This document shows positions 1 through 6,420 of a stretch of DNA of 34,945 nt, one piece after another (the first letter of the stretch is position 1; each line of letters opens with the position of its first letter). Both the position numbers and the translations under genes were made by a program. The stretch is from a virus: positions 1 through 34,945 of the IMG/VR virus record IMGVR_UViG_3300028391_000008. The stretch is one strand, 5' to 3'. The notes beneath the pieces were generated by a model. That model was given only the letters and a program-made list of their open reading frames with translations. It did not search any database and was not told the DNA's origin.

Positions 1-1
1 T

Positions 2-1150
2 ACTCCTTATTCAGGAAGATTAAGTTTTGCGAGCGATGGATTTGTTATTGATAGTAGCAACGATGGATGGAATGGAAATAATGAAACCTACATCTACCTA
101 GCTATAGCAGCAGACCCTGATACTACTACTCCAACTGTAGAGAATAGCTTTGATGTTGTTACTTATAGTGGTAGTAATAGTGCACAAAGTATTGATACAG
201 GCTTCAAACCTGACCTTGTATGGGTTAAGAATAGGGATGACTCAAGAAACCACGTACTATCTGATTCAATAAGAGGAGCGGAAAATTTTATAGTATCAAA
301 TTCAACTGGAGCAGAAATAACTAACGACCCACAAATTACAAGTTTAAATGACAACGGATTTAGTTTAATAGGTAATTCAGCTTCCGTAAATAGAAGTGGT
401 TATGACTACGTAGCTTGGGTTTGGAAAGCAGGTGACCACGATGATAACCTCCCACAGATAAACACAGAGGGTGATATAGATAGTATAGTAAGTGTAAATG
501 CAGAGGCAGGGTTTAGCATTGTGAAGTATACAGGCACAGGATTAGCTGTAAACAATACGATAGGACACGGACTTTCTTCTGCTCCTGAAATGATTATCTT
601 AAAAAGATTAAATTCAACAAACCCTTGGATAGTTTACCATACTGCTATGGGAACAGGAAAACATATGGAATTAAATTCTTCAGGAGGTGAAAGTGGTACA
701 GGTAGTTTGTTTGGTTATCCAGCTGATGTGGGAGTTGCTCCTACTTCAACTGTTTTTACTGTTGGTGTGAGTAGTAGTTCAAATGCAAGTAGTAGTCCTT
801 TTATCGCATACTGCTTCCACTCTGTTACAGGTTATCAGAAGGTAGGGAGTTATACGGGGACAGGAACAACTTCATCTTTTACAAATTTTGGATTTGAACC
901 AAGATGGATAATGATAAAAAGTACTAGTTCAGGTAATTGGTGGATTTTTGATAATGTAAGAGGAAATAATAAGGGTCTTAGGGCAAATGTATCAAGTCAA
1001 GAAGACACAACTGATGCTGATGCAAACACTAATGAATATAGAATTAATTTCTTACCTGATGGATTCCAATATGAAATTGATGACTCAACAAGTGTTTCTC
1101 CTGATTTAAACACACTTGACCAAGAATACATCTATTTAGCAATAAAATAA
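2..1150 (+). CDS. Tail fibre / receptor-binding protein, C-terminal part (5' truncated by window edge)
   Basis: The frame is open from base 2 to the TAA at 1148-1150 (382 residues), so the gene starts outside the window. It carries W-V-K-x-R-type repeat modules (VWVKNRDDSRNHVL near residue 67, IMIKS near 304) and paired YTGxG and AYCFHS motifs, the pattern of marine phage fibre repeats that I believe is catalogued as DUF7483. Residues 24-141 are almost identical to the last ~118 residues of the gene ending at 34937, in the same frame, so the two are probably halves of one fibre gene broken at the contig join. It would sit at the tail tip and bind the host surface. The gene directly precedes the lysis cassette, with a TAATG junction at 1148-1152. 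Domain type is reasonably sure; the receptor is unknown. Confidence 0.8.
   Translation, partial: TPYSGRLSFASDGFVIDSSNDGWNGNNETYIYLAIAADPDTTTPTVENSFDVVTYSGSNSAQSIDTGFKPDLVWVKNRDDSRNHVLSDSIRGAENFIVSNSTGAEITNDPQITSLNDNGFSLIGNSASVNRSGYDYVAWVWKAGDHDDNLPQINTEGDIDSIVSVNAEAGFSIVKYTGTGLAVNNTIGHGLSSAPEMIILKRLNSTNPWIVYHTAMGTGKHMELNSSGGESGTGSLFGYPADVGVAPTSTVFTVGVSSSSNASSSPFIAYCFHSVTGYQKVGSYTGTGTTSSFTNFGFEPRWIMIKSTSSGNWWIFDNVRGNNKGLRANVSSQEDTTDADANTNEYRINFLPDGFQYEIDDSTSVSPDLNTLDQEYIYLAIK
71..423 (+). repeat. Terminal direct repeat, left copy
   Basis: This 353-bp stretch matches 34584-34936 with seven single-base differences that I counted by eye and no indels. It lies inside the fibre reading frame in both places. 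Similarity stops abruptly at the left edge: upstream, both copies still encode the same kind of module but with different residues. It can be read as the overlap of a circular genome assembled from mixed strains, or as two copies of a fibre module. Confidence 0.9.
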
Positions 1151-1290
1151 TGGAGCAATTGAAGATATACGGATTCAACGCAATAGCATTAGCTATATCA
1201 ATAACAGAGATTAATCCTTATCTTCAGACAATATCGCTTGTATTGGCAATAGGGTATACAGTAATACAAATAACAAAGAAACTAAAATAA
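1150..1290 (+). CDS. Small membrane protein, 46 aa
   Basis: The ATG at 1150 overlaps the fibre stop by one base (TAATG). The product is a 46-residue hydrophobic peptide with one or two short membrane segments (about residues 8-38) and a basic tail ending KKLK. Its place at the head of the lysis cassette suggests a role in lysis, for example a holin partner, but no family is recognised. Length, frame and tight coupling on both sides support a real gene. Confidence 0.6.
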   Translation: MEQLKIYGFNAIALAISITEINPYLQTISLVLAIGYTVIQITKKLK

Positions 1291-1291
1291 G

Positions 1292-1576
1292 ATGGCAAAA
1301 GTAGATTTAGATGGAGATGGAAAAGCTGATGTTTCAATTAGTATCACACAGATAATAACTATAGCTGCAATGTTTGCTTCTATTATAGGTTCTTATTATA
1401 CTTTAAGTGCCAAGATAGAAACTAATGCTGCTGATGTTAAAAAGCTAAAGTATAACGAAAAGGAATATACTTGGAAGAACCAAAGAGAGCTTGAGGCTAA
1501 AATGAGAGAGCAAGAAATAAAGCTAAACAACTTTATGAAAGACCTTGAGTATTTACAAAAAGACAAAAGAAGATGA
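1292..1576 (+). CDS. Membrane-anchored coiled-coil protein with Ca-binding-like N-terminal loop (spanin-like position)
   Basis: This 94-residue protein has three visible parts. Residues 5-13 form a DLDGDGKAD loop matching the DxDxDGxxD calcium-loop pattern. A membrane segment runs from about 18 to 38. A charged coiled coil rich in K and E runs from about 45 to 92. One membrane anchor plus a coiled coil, beside an endolysin and holin, resembles an inner-membrane spanin (Rz) or a lysis regulator. No lipoprotein partner (o-spanin) is visible next to it, so spanin function is inferred from architecture only. It follows the 46-residue gene by 1 bp, and its TGA overlaps the next ATG (ATGA). Confidence 0.65.
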   Translation: MAKVDLDGDGKADVSISITQIITIAAMFASIIGSYYTLSAKIETNAADVKKLKYNEKEYTWKNQRELEAKMREQEIKLNNFMKDLEYLQKDKRR

Positions 1577-1650
1577 GTCAAGTAAAATGTAAATGTGGAT
1601 GTACTACAAACCCTAATGGGTATTGTGATGGTAGCCACTTAAATAAATAA
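1573..1650 (+). CDS. Mini CDGSH-motif protein, 25 aa
   Basis: The ATG at 1573 overlaps the previous stop (ATGA), which implies translational coupling. The peptide contains C6-x-C8-x-C10 followed by CDGSH at 18-22, and a proline at 14. The classical CDGSH iron-sulfur motif is C-x-C-x8-CDGSH; here the gap from C8 is nine residues, one longer, and there is an extra cysteine at 10. Known CDGSH domains are longer and usually dimeric or tandem, so 25 residues may bind metal (Fe-S or Zn) only as an oligomer or on a partner. Function is unknown. The packed position between two genes supports reality. Confidence 0.6.
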   Translation: MSQVKCKCGCTTNPNGYCDGSHLNK

Positions 1651-1652
1651 TT

Positions 1653-1808
1653 ATGATAAAAGAATATTATAACAAAGCGGTAGCTTGGGTGAAGGATTGG
1701 TATATCACTAATTGGGATAGAGGTATGTTTCATAGAGGTAAAACTATCTTTGTTAGTGTAGTAGCTTTCTTCCTTATTTGGAAACTATTATACGCTATAT
1801 TTGTATGA
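1653..1808 (+). CDS. Small single-pass membrane protein, 51 aa
   Basis: This 51-residue protein has an N-terminal amphipathic, Trp/Tyr-rich half and a hydrophobic segment at about residues 31-51. It starts 2 bp after the CDGSH-like gene, and its TGA overlaps the endolysin ATG (ATGA at 1805-1808). The position immediately before the endolysin suggests a lysis accessory, such as a second holin or a spanin-like anchor. No family is recognised. Confidence 0.6.
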   Translation: MIKEYYNKAVAWVKDWYITNWDRGMFHRGKTIFVSVVAFFLIWKLLYAIFV

Positions 1809-2161
1809 ATCTTAATTACTTTTCTTTATCGGAATTTGACTGTCCTTCTCTTCCTGATTCAGGTAAGAATATGGATAGTAACTTTCTTTACAAACTTGAC
1901 CACGCTAGAGACATTGCAGGTATATCCTTTAAGATCACAAGTGGTTACAGAACAAAAGAGCATAACGAACAAGTCGGTGGAGTGCCAAACTCATCACACC
2001 TTATTGGAGTCGCAGCAGATATTGCTGTTGGAAGTGGGAGTGAAAGATACATTATCCTTAACGCCCTTATCAAAGCAGGATTTAAAAGGATTGGAGTTGC
2101 AAAAACCTTTATACATTGTGATACCGATGACTCCAAACCTAATTCTGTCTGGACATACTAA
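1805..2161 (+). CDS. M15-family peptidase endolysin
   Basis: This 118-residue protein is a compact M15A/VanY-like zinc peptidase (Peptidase_M15_3 type), expected to cleave peptide cross-links of peptidoglycan at lysis. The metal site is intact: H65 in SSHLIG, D72 in AADI and H104 in FIHCD (HxD with D106), plus the conserved R49 in SGYRT. There is no signal peptide, so it would need the holin at 2180-2605 to reach the wall. An upstream in-frame TTG at 1778 exists, but ATG 1805 gives the family start and overlaps the previous stop by 4 bp. A related protein with changed residues lies at 2929-3294. Confidence 0.88.
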   Translation: MNLNYFSLSEFDCPSLPDSGKNMDSNFLYKLDHARDIAGISFKITSGYRTKEHNEQVGGVPNSSHLIGVAADIAVGSGSERYIILNALIKAGFKRIGVAKTFIHCDTDDSKPNSVWTY

Positions 2162-2179
2162 TACAGTAGGAAGTACGTT

Positions 2180-2605
2180 ATGTCTAAACCAAAAAAGAAA
2201 TTTAAAGATACTCAAGTAGGTCAGTTCTTACTTAATAAGATACCTAATGTAGTAGAGGCTGTAGCAGGTGATACTTTAGCAGGTAATGTAATTCAAGCTA
2301 TTATTGGTGGTTCTGAAATGTCTGATGAAGATAAGCAAGTAGCACTTAAAAAACTTGATATTGAACGTGCAGAAATAGATGGTACAACTAGAAGATGGGT
2401 TGCAGATGCTAGATCAGGTAGTTGGTTAGCAAGTAATGTTAGACCATTGACTTTAGTGTTTTTAACTGTTAGTTATGTTGTAGGGTGGTATTTAGGGTAT
2501 CCGCTAGACTCAATAACCGGTCTTTTATCAATAGTTATAGGTGGATATTTTGGTTCTAGGGGTGTAGAGAAAGTATTCGGTAATAAAATGCATAAAGGTG
2601 GCTAA
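2180..2605 (+). CDS. Holin of the GTA 3TM type
   Basis: This 141-residue protein matches what I know of the GTA_holin_3TM family: an acidic and basic helical region, then the signature around DARSGSWLASNVRPLTL (about residues 74-90), and hydrophobic segments at about 86-105 and 110-128. The N-terminal half contains a weaker hydrophobic helix near the VIQAIIGG motif. Holins of this kind form pores in the inner membrane and release the endolysin encoded 18 bp upstream. The last 8 bp overlap the start of the basic 44-residue gene. Confidence 0.8.
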   Translation: MSKPKKKFKDTQVGQFLLNKIPNVVEAVAGDTLAGNVIQAIIGGSEMSDEDKQVALKKLDIERAEIDGTTRRWVADARSGSWLASNVRPLTLVFLTVSYVVGWYLGYPLDSITGLLSIVIGGYFGSRGVEKVFGNKMHKGG

Positions 2606-2732
2606 ACTTCAAATAAGTGATTATAAGGGCGGTTCTAAGATTAAACGACCAGGGGTACACAGTAAGTCTAAATCAAGCTCTCTAAAGTCCTCTAAGAACT
2701 ATAAGAAGAAGTATAAAGGGCAGGGTCGTTAA
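2598..2732 (+). CDS. Small highly basic protein, 44 aa
   Basis: It starts with GTG at 2598 inside the end of the holin gene and ends at TAA 2730-2732. The 44 residues are rich in K, S and G, with KIKRPGVHSKSKSS followed by a Tyr/Lys run and ending GQGR. Similar tiny basic proteins occur in flavobacterial phages next to lysis genes, as far as I recall, but their role is unknown; nucleic-acid binding or a lysis accessory are guesses. It is the last gene before a polypurine tract and a new transcription unit. The GTG start is inferred. Confidence 0.6.
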   Translation: MAKLQISDYKGGSKIKRPGVHSKSKSSSLKSSKNYKKKYKGQGR

Positions 2733-2750
2733 ACGTAGTATATAACTCTA

Positions 2751-2803
2751 AAAGAAAAGAAAGAAAGAAAAAAGAGTAAAAAAGAAAGAAAGAAAAGAAA
2801 AAG
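2751..2803 (+). repeat. Polypurine (GA-rich) low-complexity tract
   Basis: Fifty-three bases on the + strand are A or G except for one T at 2777, made of GAAA-type steps. The tract is the 3' flank of the lysis operon, followed by CCCCCT. It could form triplex DNA, mark an mRNA 3' end, or simply be slippage-derived. Confidence 0.8.
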
Positions 2804-2892
2804 CCCCCTAGAAAAACAAAATTTCAAAGTATCTGATCCAACTATATCTCTATAGAAGTTTGGTAATTTTTAAGGTAGATTTACTGCTACCG

Positions 2893-2923
2893 TTTTGCAA
2901 ATATATATTTTTTAGTTAATTTC
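2893..2923 (+). promoter_or_regulatory. Possible Bacteroidota-type promoter
   Basis: TTTTG at 2893-2897 is followed after 19 bases by TAATTTC, a partial match to TAnnTTTG. If real, transcription would begin almost at the ATG at 2929, giving a leaderless or very short-leader mRNA for the second M15-like gene. The match is imperfect. Confidence 0.25.
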
Positions 2924-2928
2924 ACAAA

Positions 2929-3294
2929 ATGGAATATAAATATTTTCGTTTTGAGGAATTTGATTCCCCTGATCAACCAGGCTCCGGCTATAAGTATATG
3001 GATAGAGAATTCCTTGGTATGTTAGATGAAGCTAGGGATATTGCAGGGATAAGATTTAAGATACTTAGTGGTTATATAAGTGGCACCCATAATAACATAC
3101 ATTACAAGGCTTCTACGACATCTTCTCACTTAATAGGTAGGGCAGCACATATTGAGTGTGTAAATGCGGGAAAACGCCTCAAAATCGTTGAGGCACTGTC
3201 TATGGTTGGATTTAGGAGGTTTGGATTGCACCATAAATACATTCACGTTGACAATGATGATCAAAAACCAGATATGATTTGGTTTATAACGTAA
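2929..3294 (+). CDS. M15-like peptidase paralogue with altered metal ligand
   Basis: This 121-residue protein aligns end to end with the endolysin at 1805-2161: same N-terminal FxxEFDxP, DEARDIAGIxFKI, SSHLIG and the final HVD. Two key positions differ. The zinc-ligand aspartate (HxxGxAxD) is His74 (SSHLIGRAAHIE), and the conserved arginine of SGYR is Ile50. H67, H106 and D108 remain. A His could still bind metal, so the protein may be an altered-metal peptidase, a wall-binding pseudo-enzyme or a regulator of lysis. It stands alone, about 200 bp from the lysis operon and followed by a terminator, so it is probably expressed separately. Confidence 0.8.
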   Translation: MEYKYFRFEEFDSPDQPGSGYKYMDREFLGMLDEARDIAGIRFKILSGYISGTHNNIHYKASTTSSHLIGRAAHIECVNAGKRLKIVEALSMVGFRRFGLHHKYIHVDNDDQKPDMIWFIT

Positions 3295-3344
3295 CCTATT
3301 GTAATTTTATAATGCAATTAATCGGATATTAATTCTTGGACGAA

Positions 3345-3379
3345 GAAGGAGGGTGAATAGTAGTAGCCCTCTTTTTTTT
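3345..3379 (+). terminator. Intrinsic terminator after the M15-like gene
   Basis: A GAGGG (3349-3353) and CCCTC (3367-3371) stem, extendable by a wobble and an A-T pair, has a 13-base loop and is followed by eight T residues. It separates the M15-like gene from the recombination operon. Confidence 0.8.
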
Positions 3380-3407
3380 GCATAAATGTTAAAATTTGTT
3401 AAAATTG

Positions 3408-3436
3408 TTGTTGATAATGATTTTTTTGTAATTTAG
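3408..3436 (+). promoter_or_regulatory. Likely Bacteroidota-type promoter of the early/replication operon
   Basis: TTG at 3408-3410 is followed by an 18-base spacer and TAATTTAG at 3429-3436, one substitution from TAnnTTTG. Just downstream is an A-rich leader ending at ATG 3453. Placement between a strong terminator and the first gene of a long operon supports it. Confidence 0.45.
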
Positions 3437-3452
3437 TACAAAATAAATAACA

Positions 3453-3647
3453 ATGAAACACTTTTATGACCTTTCCTCTTACTTCACAATGAGGATATCA
3501 GCATTAGAAAAAAAGAACAGAGAGTATACCGAAGAGATTGATAGACTCAGAACATTCTTGTTTGAAGTGTGTGATCCAGATTGTCCTAATGAATATAAGG
3601 GTATTGTGAGAAAGGAGATTGTTAAAGAAGAATTATTAACCGATTAA
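3453..3647 (+). CDS. Small coiled-coil protein, 64 aa
   Basis: This 64-residue charged protein has a probable coiled coil at residues 15-40 (ISALEKKNREYTEEIDRLRT) and a CDPDC cysteine pair near 42-46. It is the first gene of the recombination/replication operon, 11 bp before the ERF gene. No family is recognised. A role as an early regulator or partner of the annealing protein is only contextual. Confidence 0.65.
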   Translation: MKHFYDLSSYFTMRISALEKKNREYTEEIDRLRTFLFEVCDPDCPNEYKGIVRKEIVKEELLTD

Positions 3648-3658
3648 TTTTTATTATT

Positions 3659-4210
3659 ATGAACATTGTAGAGAAACTACTAGCAATTCAAACGGAGCTT
3701 AAAGCTCCTAAGAACCAGACTAACAAGTTTGGTAATTACAAGTACAGAAGTGCAGAGGATATCCTTGAAGCACTTAAGCCTTACCTTAAAAAATATAAGG
3801 TTAGTGTAAAAGTCAATAATGTGACTACAGAAATATGTGGTATGCCTTGCGTAACTGCTACAGCTAAGATAATTGATGCGGAAGACCCTAATTCAGTTAT
3901 AGAGGCCACAGATGATGCCTTTATTGAACTCAATGCAAAAGGTATGCAAATGCCACAGAAGTCCGGTTCAGCATCTTCATACGCTAAGAAATATGCTTTA
4001 GGTAATCTATTCTTATTAGATGACACTAAAGATTCAGATGCCACTAATGATCACAAATCCACTTATTCAGCTAAGCCTAGTTTGACTAAAAAGGATGCAG
4101 CTTATGAAAGAGTTGTAAGCTATATTACTAGTGGAGGTGATATTAGTGAAGTGTTTAAAAAGTATAGTGTGAGTTCTACACTCAAAAAAGAACTTGAGAG
4201 TTTAGTTTAA
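3659..4210 (+). CDS. erf: ERF-family single-strand annealing protein
   Basis: This 183-residue protein has the ERF hallmark: an N-terminal helical start with YKYRSAEDI, and the strongly conserved GSASSYAKKYALGNLF followed by DDTKDSD at about residues 101-125. ERF proteins anneal complementary single strands and drive phage recombination and recircularisation in the cytoplasm. It probably works with the exonuclease at 8787-9575 and the small protein next to it. Length is near the short end of the family, with a Ser/Lys-rich linker from about 130. It starts 11 bp after the previous gene with an A/T-rich leader. Confidence 0.88.
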   Translation: MNIVEKLLAIQTELKAPKNQTNKFGNYKYRSAEDILEALKPYLKKYKVSVKVNNVTTEICGMPCVTATAKIIDAEDPNSVIEATDDAFIELNAKGMQMPQKSGSASSYAKKYALGNLFLLDDTKDSDATNDHKSTYSAKPSLTKKDAAYERVVSYITSGGDISEVFKKYSVSSTLKKELESLV

Positions 4211-4227
4211 TTAATTAAATATTTTTT

Positions 4228-4494
4228 ATGAGTACAATTATTAATGCAAGTTTAGACTTGACTAAGATAGAGAAGTCTAAAATCATCAAAGGTAAAAAGG
4301 GTAGCTATATTAATGTTACTATGTTTGTCAATGATGAGGTAGATCAGTATGGGAACAATGCTTCTATTATTATGTCCCAGACTAAGGAAGAGAGAGAAGC
4401 TAAAACACCTAGAGTTTATTTAGGGAATGGTAAGACGGTTGGTAATGGCCAACCAAAAGAGGAGGAAACCGTAATTGACGTTTTAAACCTCTAG
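4228..4494 (+). CDS. Small protein next to ERF, possible ssDNA-binding protein
   Basis: This 88-residue protein has a beta-strand-rich core (GSYINVTMFVNDEVDQYGNN, then SIIMSQTKEEREAK) and a very acidic C-terminal tail (KEEETVIDVLNL). Short beta proteins with acidic tails next to ERF or RecT are often single-strand binding proteins, so that is my preferred reading; I cannot see a definite OB-fold signature. It lies 17 bp after ERF and is followed directly by an intrinsic terminator. Confidence 0.65.
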   Translation: MSTIINASLDLTKIEKSKIIKGKKGSYINVTMFVNDEVDQYGNNASIIMSQTKEEREAKTPRVYLGNGKTVGNGQPKEEETVIDVLNL

Positions 4495-4501
4495 ATTAAA
4501 T

Positions 4502-4535
4502 AGGGTGGCTTAACGGTCACCCTCTTTATTTTTTT
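4502..4535 (+). terminator. Intrinsic terminator abutting the next gene
   Basis: A perfect six-base stem AGGGTG (4502-4507) / CACCCT (4518-4523) with a 10-base loop is followed by a T-rich run that ends exactly at the next ATG (4536). There is no room for a promoter between them, so downstream genes depend on read-through or on promoters inside genes. Confidence 0.8.
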
Positions 4536-4964
4536 ATGATAGAGAACAAGATTAAAATATTATCCGAATACTTATCCAAGCAAAACAATATGACTTGGAA
4601 AGAAAAGAAAGCATTTAATGATGTTGTAGAGCATTGTACCTATTTAGATAATCATTATAAAGATAAAACAATGCACCTTGAAAGGTTAGCGTCTTGGTAT
4701 ATTGACCATATGTTTGAACTTAATCAAGACCATATAGATGAGGTTAGTTATGAATTTGTTAAACATATATTGATTGACAAGCTATCTTTTATATTAAAGA
4801 CACCATCCAAATACAATTATGATAGTATTGAAAATAACATTATGGCTTTAGATATTGCTAATAATAATAAATTAAAGCCTTATGGAAGTATATCCGAAGC
4901 TATAGAGCTGTTCGTAAAGGATGCTATAGTTTACAACACCAAGGATGAATATGAACCAACTTAA
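4536..4964 (+). CDS. Hypothetical protein, 142 aa, upstream of the ATPase
   Basis: This is a 142-residue, mostly helical, acidic protein with no recognised motif. Its position just before, and 20 bp overlapping, the RecA-like ATPase resembles a helicase loader or replication accessory, but nothing in the sequence proves it. Its start is fixed by the ATG right after the terminator T-run. Confidence 0.7.
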   Translation: MIENKIKILSEYLSKQNNMTWKEKKAFNDVVEHCTYLDNHYKDKTMHLERLASWYIDHMFELNQDHIDEVSYEFVKHILIDKLSFILKTPSKYNYDSIENNIMALDIANNNKLKPYGSISEAIELFVKDAIVYNTKDEYEPT

Positions 4965-5778
4965 GATAGATTATGAAACAAAATACAAAAGAATCTTGGA
5001 GGATAGCTATGTTGACCCTAAAGCAAATGTATCACTCCCGCCCATTGCCGTTTCTTTTGGCTGCAGTAGTGGTGCTAATCCTGTCCCCATTGGTATTGGT
5101 AGTTATGGGAATTTCAGCTTTGTACAGGCTCCTCCAAAAAGCAAAAAGACATTCTTCCTCTCATTAATGGCTATGGCCTATATGGCAGGAGAGACTAATA
5201 GAACTACAGGTATGAAAGGTTATAGAGAAGGTAAAAAACTTATTCACTACGATACTGAGCAAGGTAGGTTCCACGCTCATAGAGTATTCCGCAGAGTTAC
5301 AGATACTTGCGGTCAATCTGGTGACTACCTTACCTATGCTCTTAGACAGTATTCACCTATGGAAAGGTTAGATTTTATTGATTGGCACTTGAACACTACT
5401 GATGATATTGGGTTAGTAATAATAGACGGTATTGTAGATTTAATGTTAGACAGTAATGATCTAAAGGAATCTAGCAAGGTCGTTCAGTATTTAATGAAAT
5501 GGACTCAAGAACTGAATATCCATATAATCACAGCAATTCATTCGAATTGGAACTCGGAGAAACCTACCGGACACTTAGGTTCATTCTTGGAGAAGAAAGC
5601 AGAGACACAAATAGCATTAGAATTATCAGACCAAAAGAACATAGCGATTGTCAAATGTATGCGAAGTAGAGGATTTCCCTTTGATAAATTTGCATTTGAA
5701 GTGGACCAGGAGGGTTTACCTAATATATTAGAGTCCATACCTGAAGAGATAGACAAAGATAAATATTTAAGAATATGA
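4945..5778 (+). CDS. RecA/RepA-like P-loop ATPase (AAA_25 type), probable replicative helicase-like protein
   Basis: This 277-residue protein has a RecA-fold layout. Residues 62-69 (APPKSKKT) sit at the Walker A position after a beta strand (FSFVQ), and LVIIDGIVD with D161 is Walker B. A helix-rich section and IITAIHSNW with H192-S193, like a RecA/RepA motif 3, follow. The Walker A is unusual because the invariant glycine before K-T is lysine and the first glycine is alanine; I recall similar K-S-x-K-T loops in Bacteroidota mobile-element ATPases. It is the only recognisable helicase-like gene here, so it may unwind DNA at the phage origin with host polymerase. It overlaps its neighbour upstream by 20 bp and ends in ATGA. 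Confidence 0.78.
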   Translation: MNMNQLKIDYETKYKRILEDSYVDPKANVSLPPIAVSFGCSSGANPVPIGIGSYGNFSFVQAPPKSKKTFFLSLMAMAYMAGETNRTTGMKGYREGKKLIHYDTEQGRFHAHRVFRRVTDTCGQSGDYLTYALRQYSPMERLDFIDWHLNTTDDIGLVIIDGIVDLMLDSNDLKESSKVVQYLMKWTQELNIHIITAIHSNWNSEKPTGHLGSFLEKKAETQIALELSDQKNIAIVKCMRSRGFPFDKFAFEVDQEGLPNILESIPEEIDKDKYLRI

Positions 5779-5849
5779 TATTTTATATAGCTTTTTTAAT
5801 TATATTAATGGTGTTGATCATTTCCTTGTTATGGCGAGTTGAAGAATGA
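5775..5849 (+). CDS. Tiny single-pass membrane peptide, 24 aa
   Basis: The start overlaps the ATPase stop and the end overlaps the next start, both as ATGA. The 24 residues are one hydrophobic helix (about 2-19) with a short charged tail. The double coupling argues for a real gene. It joins three other tiny membrane peptides in this operon (6298, 8063 and, outside it, 13346). Function unknown. Confidence 0.5.
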   Translation: MIFYIAFLIILMVLIISLLWRVEE

Positions 5850-6301
5850 GGAGAAGAAAATCTAGGAAGAGAGGCCCAGTACAAGCAAAGAAAATAACCT
5901 ATGACGGGATTAAGTTTGCTTCAGGTTTAGAGAGATATATGTATATGGTATTAAAGAAAAATAAAATTAAAGCTGACTATGAGGGACGAACTTTCGTTCT
6001 TATAGATAGATTTGATTTCCCTAATGAATCTTATGAGAGACAAGCCAATAGTAAAGGTGAATTTAAGAATAGAGGTTCAAAGAGGATATTACCAATTAAA
6101 TACACACCAGACTTTATCGGTGAAGATTTTATAATAGAGACGAAGGGTAGAGCTAATGAGTCATTCCCTATGAGATGGAAACTGTTTAAAAAATTAATTG
6201 CAGAACAGTATCCTGCGTACACCTTATACAAACCACAAAATCAAAAGGAATGTGATAGGGTTGTAGAACTAATATTAGAAAACCAAGAATCTAAGAAATG
6301 A
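5846..6301 (+). CDS. DUF1064-type PD-(D/E)XK phage endonuclease
   Basis: This 151-residue protein starts with a basic RRRKSRKRG stretch. It then shows FASGLE (E29), TPDF (D89) and IIETKG (E98, K100), the ordered E...PD...ExK residues of a restriction-like nuclease fold as in DUF1064 phage endonucleases. Such proteins are thought to process branched DNA or recombination intermediates. Position between ATPase and sigma-like genes fits a DNA-metabolism operon. It overlaps the genes on both sides by 4 bp. Confidence 0.82.
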   Translation: MRRRKSRKRGPVQAKKITYDGIKFASGLERYMYMVLKKNKIKADYEGRTFVLIDRFDFPNESYERQANSKGEFKNRGSKRILPIKYTPDFIGEDFIIETKGRANESFPMRWKLFKKLIAEQYPAYTLYKPQNQKECDRVVELILENQESKK

Positions 6302-6420
6302 TACAATTATTCAAGCGATTTTTTACTTACACCTTGATAATTTCAGGGTTTATGTTAACTAGTACACTTTGGGTGTATATCCTTATGGTAATCATAAAGA
6401 AACTTAAATATACAATATGA
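6298..6420 (+). CDS. Small membrane protein, 40 aa
   Basis: The ATGA overlaps at both ends place this 40-residue peptide firmly in the operon. It has a basic/aromatic start (KRFFTY), a hydrophobic helix at about 11-33 and a basic end (KKLKY). No family recognised; it could be an early membrane-active accessory. Confidence 0.5.
   Translation: MIQLFKRFFTYTLIISGFMLTSTLWVYILMVIIKKLKYTI

Noticed and set aside
71-423. Diversity-generating retroelement template/variable repeat pair
   Set aside because: The seven differences are not restricted to adenine positions in one copy and no reverse transcriptase is encoded.
1797-1804. TATATTTG promoter-like octamer
   Set aside because: It is inside coding sequence with no -33 TTG at a suitable distance, and such octamers occur by chance in AT-rich DNA.
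1836-2219. Alternative + strand frame across the endolysin
   Set aside because: It is a shadow frame; the endolysin frame has all catalytic residues and proper coupling.
4973-5167. Overlapping frame inside the ATPase (64 residues, hydrophobic)
   Set aside because: Lies fully within a well-supported gene in another frame and has no independent signal.
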